From contig CAIOLM010000036.1 in the NCBI GenBank assembly GCA_903859205.1, positions 1 through 64,000 of the forward strand: 64,000 nucleotides of DNA. The letters are read 5' to 3'. Position 1 is the stretch's first letter. Each line of letters begins with the position of its first letter. The notes under the pieces are model-generated. The model made no database searches and was not told the DNA's origin. It saw only the letters and a list, made by a program, of their open reading frames with translations. This DNA comes from an uncultured Microbacteriaceae bacterium. Lineage in GTDB: Bacteria; Actinomycetota; Actinomycetes; Actinomycetales; Microbacteriaceae. Both the position numbers and the translations under genes were made by a program. This document shows positions 17,033 to 27,159 of the stretch, piece after piece.

Positions 17033-17090
17033 GATGTTTCCTTATCGCTGTCTTCGTGCCGCTGATGCGGCCGTTACTTTCCAGTGCTGG

Positions 17091-17312
17091 TTACTTGTAT
17101 CGATAAACGATGCGACCGCGGGTCAGGTCGTATGGGCTCAGTTCCACAATCACGCGGTCCTCAGGAAGGATACGGATGTAGTGCTGGCGCATCTTGCCCG
17201 AAATGTGGGCAAGAACCTTGTGACCGTTGGTTAGCTCTACGCGGAACATGGCATTAGGCAACGCCTCAGTGATCGAGCCTTCGATCTCGATGACGCCGTC
17301 TTTCTTTGCCAT
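17091..17312 (-). CDS. infA: translation initiation factor IF-1
   Basis: 73-residue OB-fold factor that binds the A site of the 30S subunit during initiation. Starts [12 protein letters not shown] at 17312; a longer open frame upstream was rejected because IF-1 begins here in all relatives. Contains [16 protein letters not shown] and ends RGRIVYRYK. 58 bases upstream of rpmJ. Confidence 0.98.
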   Translation of the reverse strand: MAKKDGVIEIEGSITEALPNAMFRVELTNGHKVLAHISGKMRQHYIRILPEDRVIVELSPYDLTRGRIVYRYK

Positions 17313-17435
17313 ACACTCACTGTCGCTAAGTTGGTTCACACTGGTCGTGCGGATGTTGGATTGCGAAGACACGCCAAAGGCATGGCAACACGCACCAAAA
17401 CTCAACTCTATGTGATATCTACCCGATGCACCAAA

Positions 17436-18284
17436 TCAGGCAAAGGGTACCGGGGTCACACCAAAGGGTTTGAGCCCCGCCGCCCCACCATCGGGCTCAG
17501 TGGTGACCCAAATGCCATCTTTGTGCACGGCAACCGTGTGCTCCCAGTGGGATGCACCACTGCCGTCTTGCGTGATGACAGTCCATTCATCCTCGTCGAC
17601 ATAGCTTTCGGGGCTTCCGATGACCACCATGGGCTCTATTGCAACGACCAGACCGGGCTTTACCTCAGGTCCGCGCTGCTTCACGCGGTAGTTGAAGACG
17701 GGCGGGTCCTCGTGCATTGAGCGACCGATGCCGTGACCAATGTAGTCGGTAAGAATTCCGTAGGAGTGGCCAACCTTGGCGCCTTCGGCTTCAATATAGC
17801 CCTGCACCGCGTCGCCGACCTCGTTAAGGTGCTTAGCGACGGCCAATCGAGCAATTCCTGCCCAGAGGGATCCTTGCGTGATTCGAGAGAGCTGCTCGCG
17901 CTGAGCAACAAGCTCGGGTTGACTCGGGTCGGGAACGATAACAGTGATGGCTGAGTCGCCATTCCAGCCGCCCAAAATGGCGCCGCAGTCGATTGACACG
18001 ATATCGCCCGGCTCGAGCACTCGACCGCCAGGGATGCCGTGCACGATTTCATCGTTGACCGAGGCGCAAATCGTGTGCTGGTAGCCAGGAACGAGCTTGA
18101 AGTTCGACTCTCCCCCGGCTGAGATTATTGCGGCCTCGGCGGCGGCATCAATCTCGAGCGTTGATGCACCGGCGACAATCAGTTTGCGTGCGGCAACGAG
18201 ACCCGCATGAGTCGCGAGACCGGGTGCAAGCATCTTGCGCAGCTGGTCGGGCGTCTTGTAGATGCCCGACGTAAACAGACCCAT
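17436..18284 (-). CDS. map: type I methionine aminopeptidase
   Basis: Removes initiator methionine from nascent proteins. Metal ligands lie in SIDCGAILGGWNGDSA (two Asp), GHGIGRSMHEDP (His) and VVAIEPMV / WTVITQDGSGASHWEHT (Glu). 282 residues, with a slightly longer N-terminus than the 250-residue E. coli enzyme. The ATG at 18284 is 6 bases after the adk stop. Confidence 0.95.
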   Translation of the reverse strand: MGLFTSGIYKTPDQLRKMLAPGLATHAGLVAARKLIVAGASTLEIDAAAEAAIISAGGESNFKLVPGYQHTICASVNDEIVHGIPGGRVLEPGDIVSIDCGAILGGWNGDSAITVIVPDPSQPELVAQREQLSRITQGSLWAGIARLAVAKHLNEVGDAVQGYIEAEGAKVGHSYGILTDYIGHGIGRSMHEDPPVFNYRVKQRGPEVKPGLVVAIEPMVVIGSPESYVDEDEWTVITQDGSGASHWEHTVAVHKDGIWVTTEPDGGAAGLKPFGVTPVPFA

Positions 18285-18290
18285 GTCGAG

Positions 18291-18872
18291 CTACGCGGTG
18301 ATGCCGCGAGCGGCCAAAGCCTCAAGGATGCGCGCGGTGACTTCGGTCACCTGGCCCAGGCCATCAACCATGACGACGAGGTCGCGAGCTTGATAGACAT
18401 CAATGAGAGGAGCAGTCTGCTCGGCGTAAACAGCCATGCGGTGACGGATGACCTCTTCGGTGTCGTCGGCTCGACCCTGTTCCTGGGCCCGCTTGAGCAA
18501 ACGGGCGACAACCTCATCGGTGTCGGCAACGATCTGCACAACCACGTCGAGAGCCTTGCCGTCTGCTGCGAGGACCTTGTCGAGTTCGCGAACCTGATCG
18601 GGCGTGCGGGGGTAGCCGTCAAGCAAGAACCCGAGCGCAGCATCGGGCTCAGCGAGGCGGTTAGCCACGATGGCGTTGGTGATCTCGTCGGGAACGTATT
18701 CGCCAGCATCCATGATCGCCTTGACCTTGAGGCCAAGCTCGGTCTGCTTCTTTACGTTGGCCCGAAAGATGTCGCCGGTTGAGATAGCGGGAATGGCAAA
18801 CGTCGAAGCGAGAATCTCTGCCTGCGTACCCTTACCTGCGCCTGGAGGGCCGATGAGGAGCAGGCGACTCAT
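18291..18872 (-). CDS. adk: adenylate kinase
   Basis: Interconverts ATP + AMP and 2 ADP. P-loop [11 protein letters not shown] at 8-18, AMP-binding STGDIFR (32-38) and LDGYPRT in the LID-adjacent core. 193 residues: the short form lacking the long zinc LID. The start ATG overlaps the secY TGA (ATGA), so translation is coupled to SecY. Confidence 0.97.
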   Translation of the reverse strand: MSRLLLIGPPGAGKGTQAEILASTFAIPAISTGDIFRANVKKQTELGLKVKAIMDAGEYVPDEITNAIVANRLAEPDAALGFLLDGYPRTPDQVRELDKVLAADGKALDVVVQIVADTDEVVARLLKRAQEQGRADDTEEVIRHRMAVYAEQTAPLIDVYQARDLVVMVDGLGQVTEVTARILEALAARGITA

Positions 18873-20191
18873 CGGAGCAGACCCTCGTAGTGACGCTGCT
18901 GGAGCTGCGAGTCAATCTGCTTGACGGTCTCGAGACCAACACCGATGACGATCAGAATCGAGGTTCCTCCGAAGGGGAACTGGCTGTTTGCACCCACCAG
19001 CGCCAGAGCGATGAGCGGAATCAGGGCAACAAGACCAAGGTAAATCGAGCCTGGCATTGTGATTCGAGTCAGCACGTAATCGAGATACTCAGCGGTGGGG
19101 CGACCGGCACGGATACCGGGAATGAAACCACCGTAGTTCTTCATGTTGTCGGCGACCTCTTCGGGGTTGAAGGTAATCGCGACGTAGAAGTAGGTGAACC
19201 CGACGATGAGGAAGAAGAACAGAGCCATGTAAATCGGGTGGTCACCGCGCGTCAGGTAGTTCTGAATCCAGACCACCCAGTCTGCGGGAGCCTTGCCAGC
19301 GGCCGGCTGGTTGAACTGCGCGATCAGAGCCGGCAGGTACAGCAACGACGAGGCGAAGATAACGGGAACCACACCGGCCATGTTGACCTTGATCGGGATG
19401 TAGGTGTTGTTACCGCCATAGGTGCGACGACCCACAATGCGCTTGGCATACTGCACCGGAATCCGACGCTGCGACTGTTCAACGAACACGATGAGTCCGA
19501 CGATGACGAGACCGACGGCCAGAACGATGAAGAAGGTGTTGGCGCCCTTGGCGTTCCAGATGGCCATCATCGAGTCAGGGAAGCGAGCGGCAATCGAGGT
19601 GAAGATAAGCAGTGACATGCCGTTACCGATACCGCGCTCGGTGATGAGCTCGGCCATCCACATGATGAGGCCGGTACCTGCGGTCATGGTGATGACCATG
19701 AGAAGAATGGCGTACCACGCGTCATTGGTCAGCAGCTGCGAGCACTCGGGTGCCGAGGAGCCGCTGAACAGGGCGCCACTTCGGGCAACCGTGATGAGGG
19801 TGGTCGACTGGAGAATACCCAGCGCGATGGTGAGGTAGCGGGTGTACTGGGTGAGCTTGCTCTGGCCAGCCTGACCCTCTTTGTGCAGAGCTTCAAAGTG
19901 TGGGATGACCACACGAAGCAGCTGGATGATGATCGAGGCCGTGATGTACGGCATGATTCCCAGCGCAAAAATCGACAGCTGGAGAAGAGCTCCACCGCTG
20001 AAGAGGTTGACCAGCTCGTAAAGACCAGAAGCGTTCTGGTTGGCCGCCAAACAGGTCTGGACGTTGCTGAAGTCCACAAACGGCCCGGGGATGAACGAGC
20101 CCAGGCGGTACAGGGCGATGATGCCGAGCGTGAAGCCGATCTTGCGACGAAGATCGGGGGTGCGGATGATCCGTCCGATAGCGCTAAACAA
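18869..20191 (-). CDS. secY: preprotein translocase subunit SecY
   Basis: Channel subunit of the Sec translocase, ten membrane spans, in the cytoplasmic membrane. Start is TTG at 20191, supported by AGGAG 8 bases upstream and by the actinobacterial N-terminus [18 protein letters not shown]. 440 residues. The C5 loop contains [11 protein letters not shown], where SecA and ribosomes bind. The gap to rplO holds a long hairpin that may set SecY level relative to ribosomal proteins. Confidence 0.97.
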   Translation of the reverse strand: MFSAIGRIIRTPDLRRKIGFTLGIIALYRLGSFIPGPFVDFSNVQTCLAANQNASGLYELVNLFSGGALLQLSIFALGIMPYITASIIIQLLRVVIPHFEALHKEGQAGQSKLTQYTRYLTIALGILQSTTLITVARSGALFSGSSAPECSQLLTNDAWYAILLMVITMTAGTGLIMWMAELITERGIGNGMSLLIFTSIAARFPDSMMAIWNAKGANTFFIVLAVGLVIVGLIVFVEQSQRRIPVQYAKRIVGRRTYGGNNTYIPIKVNMAGVVPVIFASSLLYLPALIAQFNQPAAGKAPADWVVWIQNYLTRGDHPIYMALFFFLIVGFTYFYVAITFNPEEVADNMKNYGGFIPGIRAGRPTAEYLDYVLTRITMPGSIYLGLVALIPLIALALVGANSQFPFGGTSILIVIGVGLETVKQIDSQLQQRHYEGLLR

Positions 20192-20223
20192 CGTGAAGAC
20201 TCCTGAATACCGTGGGATGTAAG

Positions 20224-20257
20224 GTTGCTGGCCCTTCCTGACGGAAGAGCCAGCAAC
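20224..20257 (-). other. long hairpin between rplO and secY
   Basis: Arms GTTGCTGGC (20224-20232) and GCCAGCAAC (20249-20257) continue through one mismatch, which becomes a U-G pair in minus-strand RNA, into CTTCC/GGAAG with a 4-base loop: 15 pairs in all. No U-run follows. Likely attenuator or processing site. Confidence 0.65.
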
Positions 20258-20288
20258 GTTTACGTCTAGATCGGATGATGCCTAGCGG

Positions 20289-21008
20289 CTACTTGATGGA
20301 ACCACCGGCGGCAACAATCTTCTGCTCTGCTGAGCTCGAGACCTTGTCAACCGATACGTTCAGCTTAACCGAGATGTCACCGTTGCCAAGAACCTTGACC
20401 TTTTCGTTCTTGCGAACGGCGCCCTTGGCAACGAGGTCAGAAATCGTGACCTCTCCACCGGTGGGGTAAAGCTCAGCGAGCTTCTCAAGGTTGACAACCT
20501 GGTACTCGACGCGGAACGGGTTCTTGAACCCGCGCAGCTTCGGGGAGCGCATGTGCAGCGGCATCTGTCCACCCTCGAAACCGGCCTTGACCTGGTAACG
20601 AGCCTTTGTACCCTTGGTACCGCGACCCGAGGTCTTACCCTTCGAACCCTCACCGCGACCAACGCGAGTGCGGTCCTTCTTGGAACCGGGAGCCGGACGC
20701 AGGTGGTGAACCTTCAGCAGCTGAACCTTGGGCTCGTCTGAAGCAGGCTTCTTTGCGGCGGGCTTTGCGGCTGCCTTGGGGGCAGCAGCAGCGGGTGCCT
20801 CAGCCTTCTCAGCAGCGGGCTTTGCAGCGGCCTTGGCAGCGGGCGCCTTAGCAGCCGGAGCCTTCTCGGCAGCGGCCTTAGGGGCAGCAGCCTTCGCGGC
20901 CGGAGCCTTGGCAGCGGCAGCCTTGGGGGCAGCGGCCTTGGGGGCAGCAGCCTTCGCAGCGGGAGCCTTAGCGGCAGCGGGCTTTTTGGCTTCTTCTTTT
21001 TCAGCCAT
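20289..21008 (-). CDS. rplO: 50S ribosomal protein L15 with histone H1-like N-terminal tail
   Basis: The L15 core starts near residue 95 ([14 protein letters not shown]) and has the family [14 protein letters not shown] and GGQMPLHMR blocks. It is preceded by a 94-residue tail made almost only of Ala, Lys and Pro in AAAKAPAAK / AAPKAA repeats, giving 239 residues instead of about 145-150. The ATG at 21008 overlaps the rpmD stop (TAATG), which fixes the long form; no start codon with a ribosome site is seen at the core boundary. The tail resembles C-terminal tails of bacterial histone-like proteins. Confidence 0.95.
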   Translation of the reverse strand: MAEKEEAKKPAAAKAPAAKAAAPKAAAPKAAAAKAPAAKAAAPKAAAEKAPAAKAPAAKAAAKPAAEKAEAPAAAAPKAAAKPAAKKPASDEPKVQLLKVHHLRPAPGSKKDRTRVGRGEGSKGKTSGRGTKGTKARYQVKAGFEGGQMPLHMRSPKLRGFKNPFRVEYQVVNLEKLAELYPTGGEVTISDLVAKGAVRKNEKVKVLGNGDISVKLNVSVDKVSSSAEQKIVAAGGSIK

Positions 21009-21193
21009 TAGTCAATCTCCTCGACCTTCACGAGGTGCGCAACGGTCTTGACATAACCACGGGTTACCGGGCTGTCTTCCTTGACGACGATGTCGCCAAT
21101 GCGCTTGAGTCCCAGGCTGCGAAGGGTATCGCGCTGGTTCTGCTTCTCGCTGATTACGGACTTAATCTGTGTGACCTTCAAGCGTGCAGCCAT
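21008..21193 (-). CDS. rpmD: 50S ribosomal protein L30
   Basis: 61-residue protein, [24 protein letters not shown] then [12 protein letters not shown], the standard bacterial L30. Start overlaps the rpsE TAA and the stop overlaps the rplO ATG (both TAATG), so all three are translationally coupled. Confidence 0.97.
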   Translation of the reverse strand: MAARLKVTQIKSVISEKQNQRDTLRSLGLKRIGDIVVKEDSPVTRGYVKTVAHLVKVEEID

Positions 21194-21888
21194 TACGCAC
21201 CAGCCTTAGCTTCGGCCTCAGCGCGCACGAGGCGAGCCGGGGCAACCTGGTCAAAGTCCAGGCCACGGCGGGCGGCAACTGCGCGCGGCTCTTCGAGCTG
21301 CTTGAGTGCTGCGACCGTTGCGTGAACGATGTTGATCGTGTTGGACGAACCGAGCGACTTGCTCAGAACGTCGTGGATGCCTGCGCACTCCAGAACGGCG
21401 CGAACCGGACCACCGGCGATAACACCGGTACCAGCAGCAGCCGGACGAAGAAGCACGACACCAGCAGCAGCCTCGCCCTGAACGGGGTGAGGAATCGTGT
21501 TGCCGGTTCGGGGCACGCGGAAGAAGTTCTTCTTTGCGTCCTCGACACCCTTCGAGATGGCGAGCGGAACTTCCTTGGCCTTGCCGTAACCGACACCGAC
21601 CATTCCGTTACCGTCACCGACGACTACCAGAGCGGTGAAGCTGAAGCGACGACCACCCTTGACCACCTTGGAAACGCGGTTGATGGTGACAACGCGCTCC
21701 AGGAACTGGCTCTTCTCGGCGTCGCGGTCACGCGAACCACGGTCGCGGTTCGGGTTACGCTCGCGGCTTCCGCGACGTGCCTCGCGAGGCTCGTTTGCGG
21801 TGTCAGCGGTAACCTCAACAGCAACCTGCTCGGTAGCCTGCTCGGCGACTTCTGCAGACACTTCGGTCTCCTTAATTTCTTCGCTCAC
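21193..21888 (-). CDS. rpsE: 30S ribosomal protein S5 with N-terminal extension
   Basis: Small-subunit protein important for decoding fidelity and helicase activity. The core begins near residue 62 ([19 protein letters not shown]) and includes [16 protein letters not shown] and [16 protein letters not shown]. The first ~60 residues are an acidic stretch followed by an Arg/Asp-rich stretch ([13 protein letters not shown]). GTG start at 21888 overlaps the rplR stop. 231 residues. Confidence 0.97.
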   Translation of the reverse strand: MSEEIKETEVSAEVAEQATEQVAVEVTADTANEPREARRGSRERNPNRDRGSRDRDAEKSQFLERVVTINRVSKVVKGGRRFSFTALVVVGDGNGMVGVGYGKAKEVPLAISKGVEDAKKNFFRVPRTGNTIPHPVQGEAAAGVVLLRPAAAGTGVIAGGPVRAVLECAGIHDVLSKSLGSSNTINIVHATVAALKQLEEPRAVAARRGLDFDQVAPARLVRAEAEAKAGA

Positions 21889-22256
21889 AGGCTCAATCCG
21901 CCCTCTCGTGCTCCATCGGCGATCGCTGCAACACGACCGGCGTACTTGTTACCGCCACGGTCGAAGACGACCTCAGAGATACCGGCCTTCTTGGCGCGCT
22001 CTGCGAGCAGTGCACCTACCTTGTGGGCCTTGTTGATCTTCGCGCCCTTGTCGGCGCGCAGGTCTGCTTCGAGAGTCGAAGCCGAAACGAGGGTGTGACC
22101 CTTCGAGTCGTCGACGAGCTGCACGAATACGTGACGAGCCGAGCGAGTGACAACCAGACGCGGACGGGCGCTGGTGCCTTCGATCTTCTTGCGAAGACGT
22201 GCGTGCCTGCGATCGCGGGCAGCCGACTTGCTCTTTCCTCGGGTTCCGAGTGCCAT
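21885..22256 (-). CDS. rplR: 50S ribosomal protein L18
   Basis: 5S rRNA-binding protein of the central protuberance, 123 residues. Blocks [22 protein letters not shown] and [12 protein letters not shown] are diagnostic. Two bases after rplF; stop overlaps the rpsE GTG. Confidence 0.98.
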   Translation of the reverse strand: MALGTRGKSKSAARDRRHARLRKKIEGTSARPRLVVTRSARHVFVQLVDDSKGHTLVSASTLEADLRADKGAKINKAHKVGALLAERAKKAGISEVVFDRGGNKYAGRVAAIADGAREGGLSL

Positions 22257-22258
22257 GG

Positions 22259-22795
22259 CTACTTACCAGCCTTTCCGGCCTTGCGGCGAACAACTTCGCC
22301 TGCGTAGCGCACACCCTTGCCCTTGTAAGGCTCTGGCTTGCGCAGTTTACGGATGTTTGCAGCAACCTCACCGACAGCTTGCTTGTCGATGCCGACGACG
22401 GTGACCTTGTTGTTACCTTCGACCTCAAACGAGATGCCAGCGGGCGGGTCAACCGTGATCGAGTGCGAGTAACCCAGCGCGAACTCAAGCGAGTTGCCCT
22501 TGGCTGCAACACGGTAACCCGTGCCGACAACTTCGAGGCCCTTCTTGTAGCCCTGGGTTACGCCGATGATCTGGTTGTTGATCAGGGTGCGGGTCAGACC
22601 GTGCAGCGAGCGCGAGAGGCGCTCGTCGTTCGGACGAGTGACGACAACCTGGTTGTCTTCAATCGCAACCTCGATCGGAGCAGCAACAACGAGCGCGAGC
22701 TCGCCCTTAGGGCCCTTAACCGAGACGTTCTGTCCGTCGAGGGTGACGGTTACGCCACCGGGAATGTCAATGGGGAGACGACCAATACGCGACAT
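22259..22795 (-). CDS. rplF: 50S ribosomal protein L6
   Basis: 178-residue protein near the factor-binding site. [15 protein letters not shown] start and the C-terminal [13 protein letters not shown] signature are diagnostic. Standard place in the spc cluster, 6 bases after rpsH. Confidence 0.98.
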   Translation of the reverse strand: MSRIGRLPIDIPGGVTVTLDGQNVSVKGPKGELALVVAAPIEVAIEDNQVVVTRPNDERLSRSLHGLTRTLINNQIIGVTQGYKKGLEVVGTGYRVAAKGNSLEFALGYSHSITVDPPAGISFEVEGNNKVTVVGIDKQAVGEVAANIRKLRKPEPYKGKGVRYAGEVVRRKAGKAGK

Positions 22796-22801
22796 TTCGG
22801 G

Positions 22802-23200
22802 TTACCACACGTAGGCGACAACTTCTCCGCCTACGCCCTTCTTCTCAGCCTGACGGTCAGTGAGCAGACCGGAGGAGGTGGACAGGATGGCAACGCCGAG
22901 TCCGCCGAGAACCTTGGGGATCTCAGTCGACTTTGCGTAAACGCGAAGACCGGGCTTGGAAACACGCTTGATTCCAGCAATCGAGGGCTCGCGGTTCGGA
23001 CCGAACTTGAGGTTCAGCGTGAGGGTCTTGCCGACGCGTGCGTCTGCAATTTCCCAACCAGCGATGTAACCCTCGGCCTTAAGAATCTCAGCAAGGCCCA
23101 GCTTGAGCTTGCTGTGCGGCATCGACACGGTGTCATGGTGTGCCGAGTTCGCGTTGCGCAGTCTGGTCAGCATGTCTGCGACCGGATCTGTCATCGTCAT
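22802..23200 (-). CDS. rpsH: 30S ribosomal protein S8
   Basis: 132-residue 16S rRNA-binding protein, in many bacteria the repressor of its own operon. [13 protein letters not shown] start and [20 protein letters not shown] end. Directly follows rplE; the 95-base gap is too short to hold rpsN, which sits here in many bacteria. Confidence 0.98.
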   Translation of the reverse strand: MTMTDPVADMLTRLRNANSAHHDTVSMPHSKLKLGLAEILKAEGYIAGWEIADARVGKTLTLNLKFGPNREPSIAGIKRVSKPGLRVYAKSTEIPKVLGGLGVAILSTSSGLLTDRQAEKKGVGGEVVAYVW

Positions 23201-23295
23201 ATGTTTTTTCCTTTGTTCACCAGGTTTCGACAGCCGTTACACGAGTGTCGACCTGTGGTGTCTTCTGCGAGCCAGACGGCCCTCAGAAATCGTTG

Positions 23296-23883
23296 TTAGC
23301 TAGCTGCTACTTCGTTGCTCTTGAACGGGAAGCCCAGAGCCTTAAGCAGTGCGCGACCTTCGTCGTCGTTCTTTGCCGTGGTCACAACCGTGATGTCCAT
23401 ACCGCGAACGCGGTCGATCTTGTCCTGGTTGATCTCGTGGAAGACCGCCTGCTCGGTGAGACCGAAGGTGTAGTTTCCGTTGCCATCGAACTGGCGGTCC
23501 GAGAGGCCGCGGAAGTCGCGGATACGCGGAAGAGCCAGGGCGAGAAGGCGGTCAAGGAACTCCCACATGCGGTCGCCGCGAAGCGTGACGTGAGCACCAA
23601 TGGGCTGGCCCTCACGGAGCTTGAACTGAGCGATCGACTTGCGAGCCTTCGTGATCATCGGCTTCTGGCCGGTGATGAGGGTCAGATCCGCAACAGCGCC
23701 ATCGATGACCTTGCCATCGCGGGCTGCTTCACCAACACCCATGTTGACCACAATCTTGGTCAGACCTGGGATCTGGTGCACGTTGGAGAGTCCCAACTCC
23801 TTGCCCAGGGCAGCCTGGAGCTCGGCGCGGTACTTCAGCTTGAGGCGGGGCTGGATTTTGCCAGCCACTGCAGCGTTTGTCAT
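23296..23883 (-). CDS. rplE: 50S ribosomal protein L5
   Basis: 195-residue 5S rRNA-binding protein, contacting P-site tRNA. Blocks [24 protein letters not shown] and [12 protein letters not shown]. Start overlaps the rplX stop (TAATG). Confidence 0.98.
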   Translation of the reverse strand: MTNAAVAGKIQPRLKLKYRAELQAALGKELGLSNVHQIPGLTKIVVNMGVGEAARDGKVIDGAVADLTLITGQKPMITKARKSIAQFKLREGQPIGAHVTLRGDRMWEFLDRLLALALPRIRDFRGLSDRQFDGNGNYTFGLTEQAVFHEINQDKIDRVRGMDITVVTTAKNDDEGRALLKALGFPFKSNEVAAS

Positions 23884-24242
23884 TACAGGTCCTTACCTGA
23901 CTTCTTGGCGTAACGAACACGGACGGTCTTTGCGACGCCGTTCTTCGTTACCTGTTCGGTGCGGAAACCAACGCGAGTCGGCTTCTTGGTGCTGGGGTCA
24001 ACAACGGCAACGTTAGACACGTGGATGGGCGACTCAATGGTCTCGATTCCACCGGTCTTGGTGCCGCGGTCGGTCTGGCCGACGCGGACGTGCTTGGTGA
24101 CGTAGTTGATGCCCTCAACGATGACGCGGTTCTGGTCAACGAGGACCTCAATAACCTTGCCCTGCTTGCCACGGTCTCCGCCGCGAGCTTGGGTGCGTCC
24201 GGTGATGACCTGAACCAGGTCGCCCTTTTTGATGTTGGCCAT
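23883..24242 (-). CDS. rplX: 50S ribosomal protein L24
   Basis: 119-residue assembly-initiator protein with a KOW motif near the N-terminus ([20 protein letters not shown]). Between rplN and rplE in the spc cluster. Confidence 0.98.
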   Translation of the reverse strand: MANIKKGDLVQVITGRTQARGGDRGKQGKVIEVLVDQNRVIVEGINYVTKHVRVGQTDRGTKTGGIETIESPIHVSNVAVVDPSTKKPTRVGFRTEQVTKNGVAKTVRVRYAKKSGKDL

Positions 24243-24244
24243 GA

Positions 24245-24613
24245 TTAAATAACCTCCGGTGCCAGCGACACGATCTTCATGAACTTCTTGTCGCGAAGTT
24301 CACGGCCGACCGGGCCGAAGATGCGCGTACCGCGGGGGTCGCCATCGTTCTTGAGGATGACAGCTGCGTTTTCATCGAACTTGATGTACGAGCCGTCGGG
24401 ACGACGGGTGTTCTTCTTGACGCGAACGACGACAGCCTTGACGACGTCACCCTTCTTTACGTTTCCACCCGGGATTGCATCCTTGACGGTGCAGACGATG
24501 ACGTCACCGATACCGGCGTAACGACGTCCGGATCCACCGAGAACACGAATCGTCAGCAGCTCTTTGGCGCCGGTGTTGTCGGCTACCTTGAGGCGTGATT
24601 CTTGTTGAAGCAC
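24245..24613 (-). CDS. rplN: 50S ribosomal protein L14
   Basis: 122-residue subunit-interface protein. [17 protein letters not shown] start (GTG codon at 24613) and the [15 protein letters not shown] block. First gene of the spc part of the cluster, 34 bases after rpsQ. Confidence 0.98.
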   Translation of the reverse strand: MLQQESRLKVADNTGAKELLTIRVLGGSGRRYAGIGDVIVCTVKDAIPGGNVKKGDVVKAVVVRVKKNTRRPDGSYIKFDENAAVILKNDGDPRGTRIFGPVGRELRDKKFMKIVSLAPEVI

Positions 24614-24647
24614 TTTGTTACTCCTTTACGAAAGTAAGCGCGAACGC

Positions 24648-24944
24648 CTACTTAGCCTTCTCGACGATCTCGACCAGGCGCCAGCGCTTGGTAGCGCTCA
24701 GCGGACGGGTCTCCGAAATGAGGACGAGGTCGCCAATGCCAGCGGTGTTCAGCTCGTCGTGAGCCTTGACCTTGGAGCTGCGACGGATGACCTTGCCGTA
24801 AAGCGGGTGCTTCACGCGGTCTTCGACCTCGACAACGATGGTCTTGTCCATCTTGTCGCTGGTGACGTAGCCACGGCGGACCTTGCGGTAACCGCGAACG
24901 ACTGCCTCAGACTCGGCGGCCTTCTTCTCTTTTGCGGTAGCCAT
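24648..24944 (-). CDS. rpsQ: 30S ribosomal protein S17
   Basis: 98-residue OB-fold protein with [18 protein letters not shown] and [14 protein letters not shown] short charged N-terminal extension of about 20 residues. Start overlaps the rpmC stop (TAATG). Confidence 0.98.
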   Translation of the reverse strand: MATAKEKKAAESEAVVRGYRKVRRGYVTSDKMDKTIVVEVEDRVKHPLYGKVIRRSSKVKAHDELNTAGIGDLVLISETRPLSATKRWRLVEIVEKAK

Positions 24945-25258
24945 TACTTGGTCTCCTCAACAGCTTCGACGGCCTCGGCAGACGCATCTGCGGCCTTGGT
25001 CTTCTTTGCAGCAGCCTTGGGGGCGGTTGCGACGGGCGTAGCACGAATGCCGAGCTCACGCTCACGGATAACCGTGTAGATGCGAGCGATGTCACGCTTG
25101 ACAGCGCGCAGGCGTCCGTGGCTTTCGAGCTGGCCGGTAGCCGACTGGAAGCGAAGGTTGAACAGCTCTTCCTTGGCCTTGCGCAGCTCGTCTACGAGAC
25201 GCTCGTTCTCGAATGCATCGAGGTTAGTGGAGGCAAGCTCCTTGGTTCCGATGGCCAT
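24944..25258 (-). CDS. rpmC: 50S ribosomal protein L29 with Ala-rich C-terminal tail
   Basis: Tunnel-exit protein that docks SRP and trigger factor. Core residues 1-77 include [15 protein letters not shown] and the [13 protein letters not shown] end; a tail of about 27 residues ([10 protein letters not shown] then an acidic end) follows. 104 residues against about 65-80 usual. Overlaps rplP and rpsQ by TAATG. Confidence 0.97.
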   Translation of the reverse strand: MAIGTKELASTNLDAFENERLVDELRKAKEELFNLRFQSATGQLESHGRLRAVKRDIARIYTVIRERELGIRATPVATAPKAAAKKTKAADASAEAVEAVEETK

Positions 25259-25677
25259 TATGCGTCACCTTCCTCACGCTTGATGATGCGCGCCTTGAGC
25301 GGCAACTTGTGAATTGCACGGGTCAGAGCCTCACGAGCGATGGTCTCGTTCACGCCGCTGAGCTCGAAGAGCACGCGACCCGGCTTGACGTTGGCGACCC
25401 ACCACTCGGGCGAACCCTTACCGGAACCCATTCGGGTTTCAGCAGGCTTCTTGGTCAGCGGACGGTCGGGGTAGATGTTGATCCACACCTTTCCACCACG
25501 CTTGATGTGACGGGTCATGGCGATACGAGCGGACTCGATCTGACGGTTGGTGACATACGCAGGGGTAAGTGCCTGGATGCCGAACTCACCGAACGAAACA
25601 GTGGTACCACCGGTTGCGTGACCTGAACGGCCGGGGTGGTGCTGCTTACGGTGCTTTACGCGACGGGGAATCAACAT
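25258..25677 (-). CDS. rplP: 50S ribosomal protein L16
   Basis: 139-residue protein at the A-site tRNA elbow. [17 protein letters not shown] start, [17 protein letters not shown] and the [13 protein letters not shown] loop are diagnostic. Two bases after rpsC. Confidence 0.98.
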   Translation of the reverse strand: MLIPRRVKHRKQHHPGRSGHATGGTTVSFGEFGIQALTPAYVTNRQIESARIAMTRHIKRGGKVWINIYPDRPLTKKPAETRMGSGKGSPEWWVANVKPGRVLFELSGVNETIAREALTRAIHKLPLKARIIKREEGDA

Positions 25678-25679
25678 GG

Positions 25680-26438
25680 TTAAGCCTCAGCTCCTGCGGT
25701 TACCGGGGCGTCGGCCTTGGGGGCACGAGGACCGCGGCGGTCGTTGTTACGGTCATTGCGGACCGGCTTCATGTTGGCCTGCTCACGGGCGAGCTCCTTG
25801 TTGGTGATTTCGCCCTTGTAGATCCAGACCTTGACGCCGATGCGACCGAAGGTGGTCTTGGCCTCATAGAAGCCGTAGTCGATGTTCGCACGGAGGGTGT
25901 GCAGAGGCACGCGGCCTTCGCGGTAGAACTCCGAGCGGCTCATTTCAGCACCACCGAGGCGGCCCGAAACCTGAATACGAACACCCTTGGCGCCTGCGCG
26001 CTGTGCGCCCTGCAGGCCCTTACGCATCGCGCGGCGGAAAGCCACACGAGCGGAGAGCTGCTCGGCGATGCCCTGAGCAACCAGCTGAGCCTCAGCCTCG
26101 GGGTTCTTGACCTCGAGGATGTTCAGCTGAATCTGCTTGCCCGAGAGCTTCTCGAGGTCAGCGCGGATGAGCTCAGCCTCGGCGCCACGACGACCGATCA
26201 CGATACCCGGACGGGCGGTGTGAATGTCGACGCGAACACGGTCACGGGTGCGCTCGATCTCGATGCGAGCAACGCCCGCACGGTCAAGACGCTCACCGAG
26301 CATCTTGCGGATCTTGACGTCTTCAGCTACGAAGTCGGAGTAGCGCTGACCCTTCTTGGTGCTGTCCGAGAACCAGCGCGACACGTGGTCGGTGGTGATT
26401 CCCAGGCGGAAGCCGTAGGGATTTACTTTCTGACCCAT
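25680..26438 (-). CDS. rpsC: 30S ribosomal protein S3
   Basis: 252-residue head protein at the mRNA entry site, with a KH domain ([14 protein letters not shown]) and the [17 protein letters not shown]-terminal domain. The last ~35 residues are an Arg/Asn/Ala-rich tail. Start overlaps the rplV stop (TAATG). Confidence 0.98.
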   Translation of the reverse strand: MGQKVNPYGFRLGITTDHVSRWFSDSTKKGQRYSDFVAEDVKIRKMLGERLDRAGVARIEIERTRDRVRVDIHTARPGIVIGRRGAEAELIRADLEKLSGKQIQLNILEVKNPEAEAQLVAQGIAEQLSARVAFRRAMRKGLQGAQRAGAKGVRIQVSGRLGGAEMSRSEFYREGRVPLHTLRANIDYGFYEAKTTFGRIGVKVWIYKGEITNKELAREQANMKPVRNDRNNDRRGPRAPKADAPVTAGAEA

Positions 26439-26836
26439 TACTTGGCCTCCTTCTTAGCAGCCTTGGTCGAAGCGCCCGCGATGACATCGGGGGTAGCTAC
26501 AACGACCGTGATGTGGCTAGTGCGCTTGAGAATCTTGAATGCGCGACCCTGAGCACGCGGCTGGAACCGCTTGAGGGTCGTTCCCTCGTCGACGAAAATC
26601 GACGAGATGACGAGGTCTTGCTCGTCAAGGAAGGTGTTTTCCTTGTCGGCCTTGACGCGTGCGTTGGCTACTGCCGAAGCAACGAGCTTATAAATCGGCT
26701 CGCTTGCGCCCTGGGGAGCAAACTTGAGGATCGCGAGAGCCTCGGTGACCTGCTTGCCGCGGACCAGTGCAATGACGCGACGGGCCTTCTGCGGGGTAAC
26801 GCGGATACCGCGTAGGCGAGCTACTGACTCAACCAT
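26438..26836 (-). CDS. rplV: 50S ribosomal protein L22
   Basis: 132-residue protein whose beta hairpin lines the exit tunnel. ATG at 26836 is chosen because AGGAGGT lies just upstream; the open frame extends to a GTG at 26857 that includes the ribosome site itself. Family blocks [15 protein letters not shown] and [16 protein letters not shown]. Lys/Ala-rich end. Confidence 0.97.
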   Translation of the reverse strand: MVESVARLRGIRVTPQKARRVIALVRGKQVTEALAILKFAPQGASEPIYKLVASAVANARVKADKENTFLDEQDLVISSIFVDEGTTLKRFQPRAQGRAFKILKRTSHITVVVATPDVIAGASTKAAKKEAK

Positions 26837-26862
26837 TTCTTTACCTCCTATCGTCACCGCGG

Positions 26863-27144
26863 TTAGCGGCGACGGCCCTTCTTGTCGTCCTTCACGTGAC
26901 CACGGAAGGTGCGGGTGGGTGCGAACTCACCGAGCTTGTGTCCGACCATGGTCTCGGTTACAAACACGGGGATGTGCTTGCGACCGTCGTGCACTGCGAT
27001 GGTGTGTCCCAGCATTGCGGGGATGATCATCGAGCGACGTGACCAGGTCTTGATGACGTTCTTGGTGTTGGCCTCGTTCTGCGAAACAACCTTGCGAAGC
27101 AAGTGCTCGTCAACGAAGGGGCCCTTCTTAAGACTGCGTGGCAT
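26863..27144 (-). CDS. rpsS: 30S ribosomal protein S19
   Basis: 93-residue head protein: [19 protein letters not shown] start, [23 protein letters not shown] and [16 protein letters not shown]. Standard place between rplB and rplV. Confidence 0.98.
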   Translation of the reverse strand: MPRSLKKGPFVDEHLLRKVVSQNEANTKNVIKTWSRRSMIIPAMLGHTIAVHDGRKHIPVFVTETMVGHKLGEFAPTRTFRGHVKDDKKGRRR

Positions 27145-27159
27145 CTTCTGTTACTCCTA

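Noticed and set aside
20745-21005. Repetitive DNA inside rplO as possible CRISPR or tandem-repeat locus
   Set aside because: The repeats are Ala/Lys/Pro codons in frame with L15; units are irregular and have no spacers.
23201-23295. Possible short rpsN between rplE and rpsH
   Set aside because: Gap too short and no zinc-ribbon codons in any frame.
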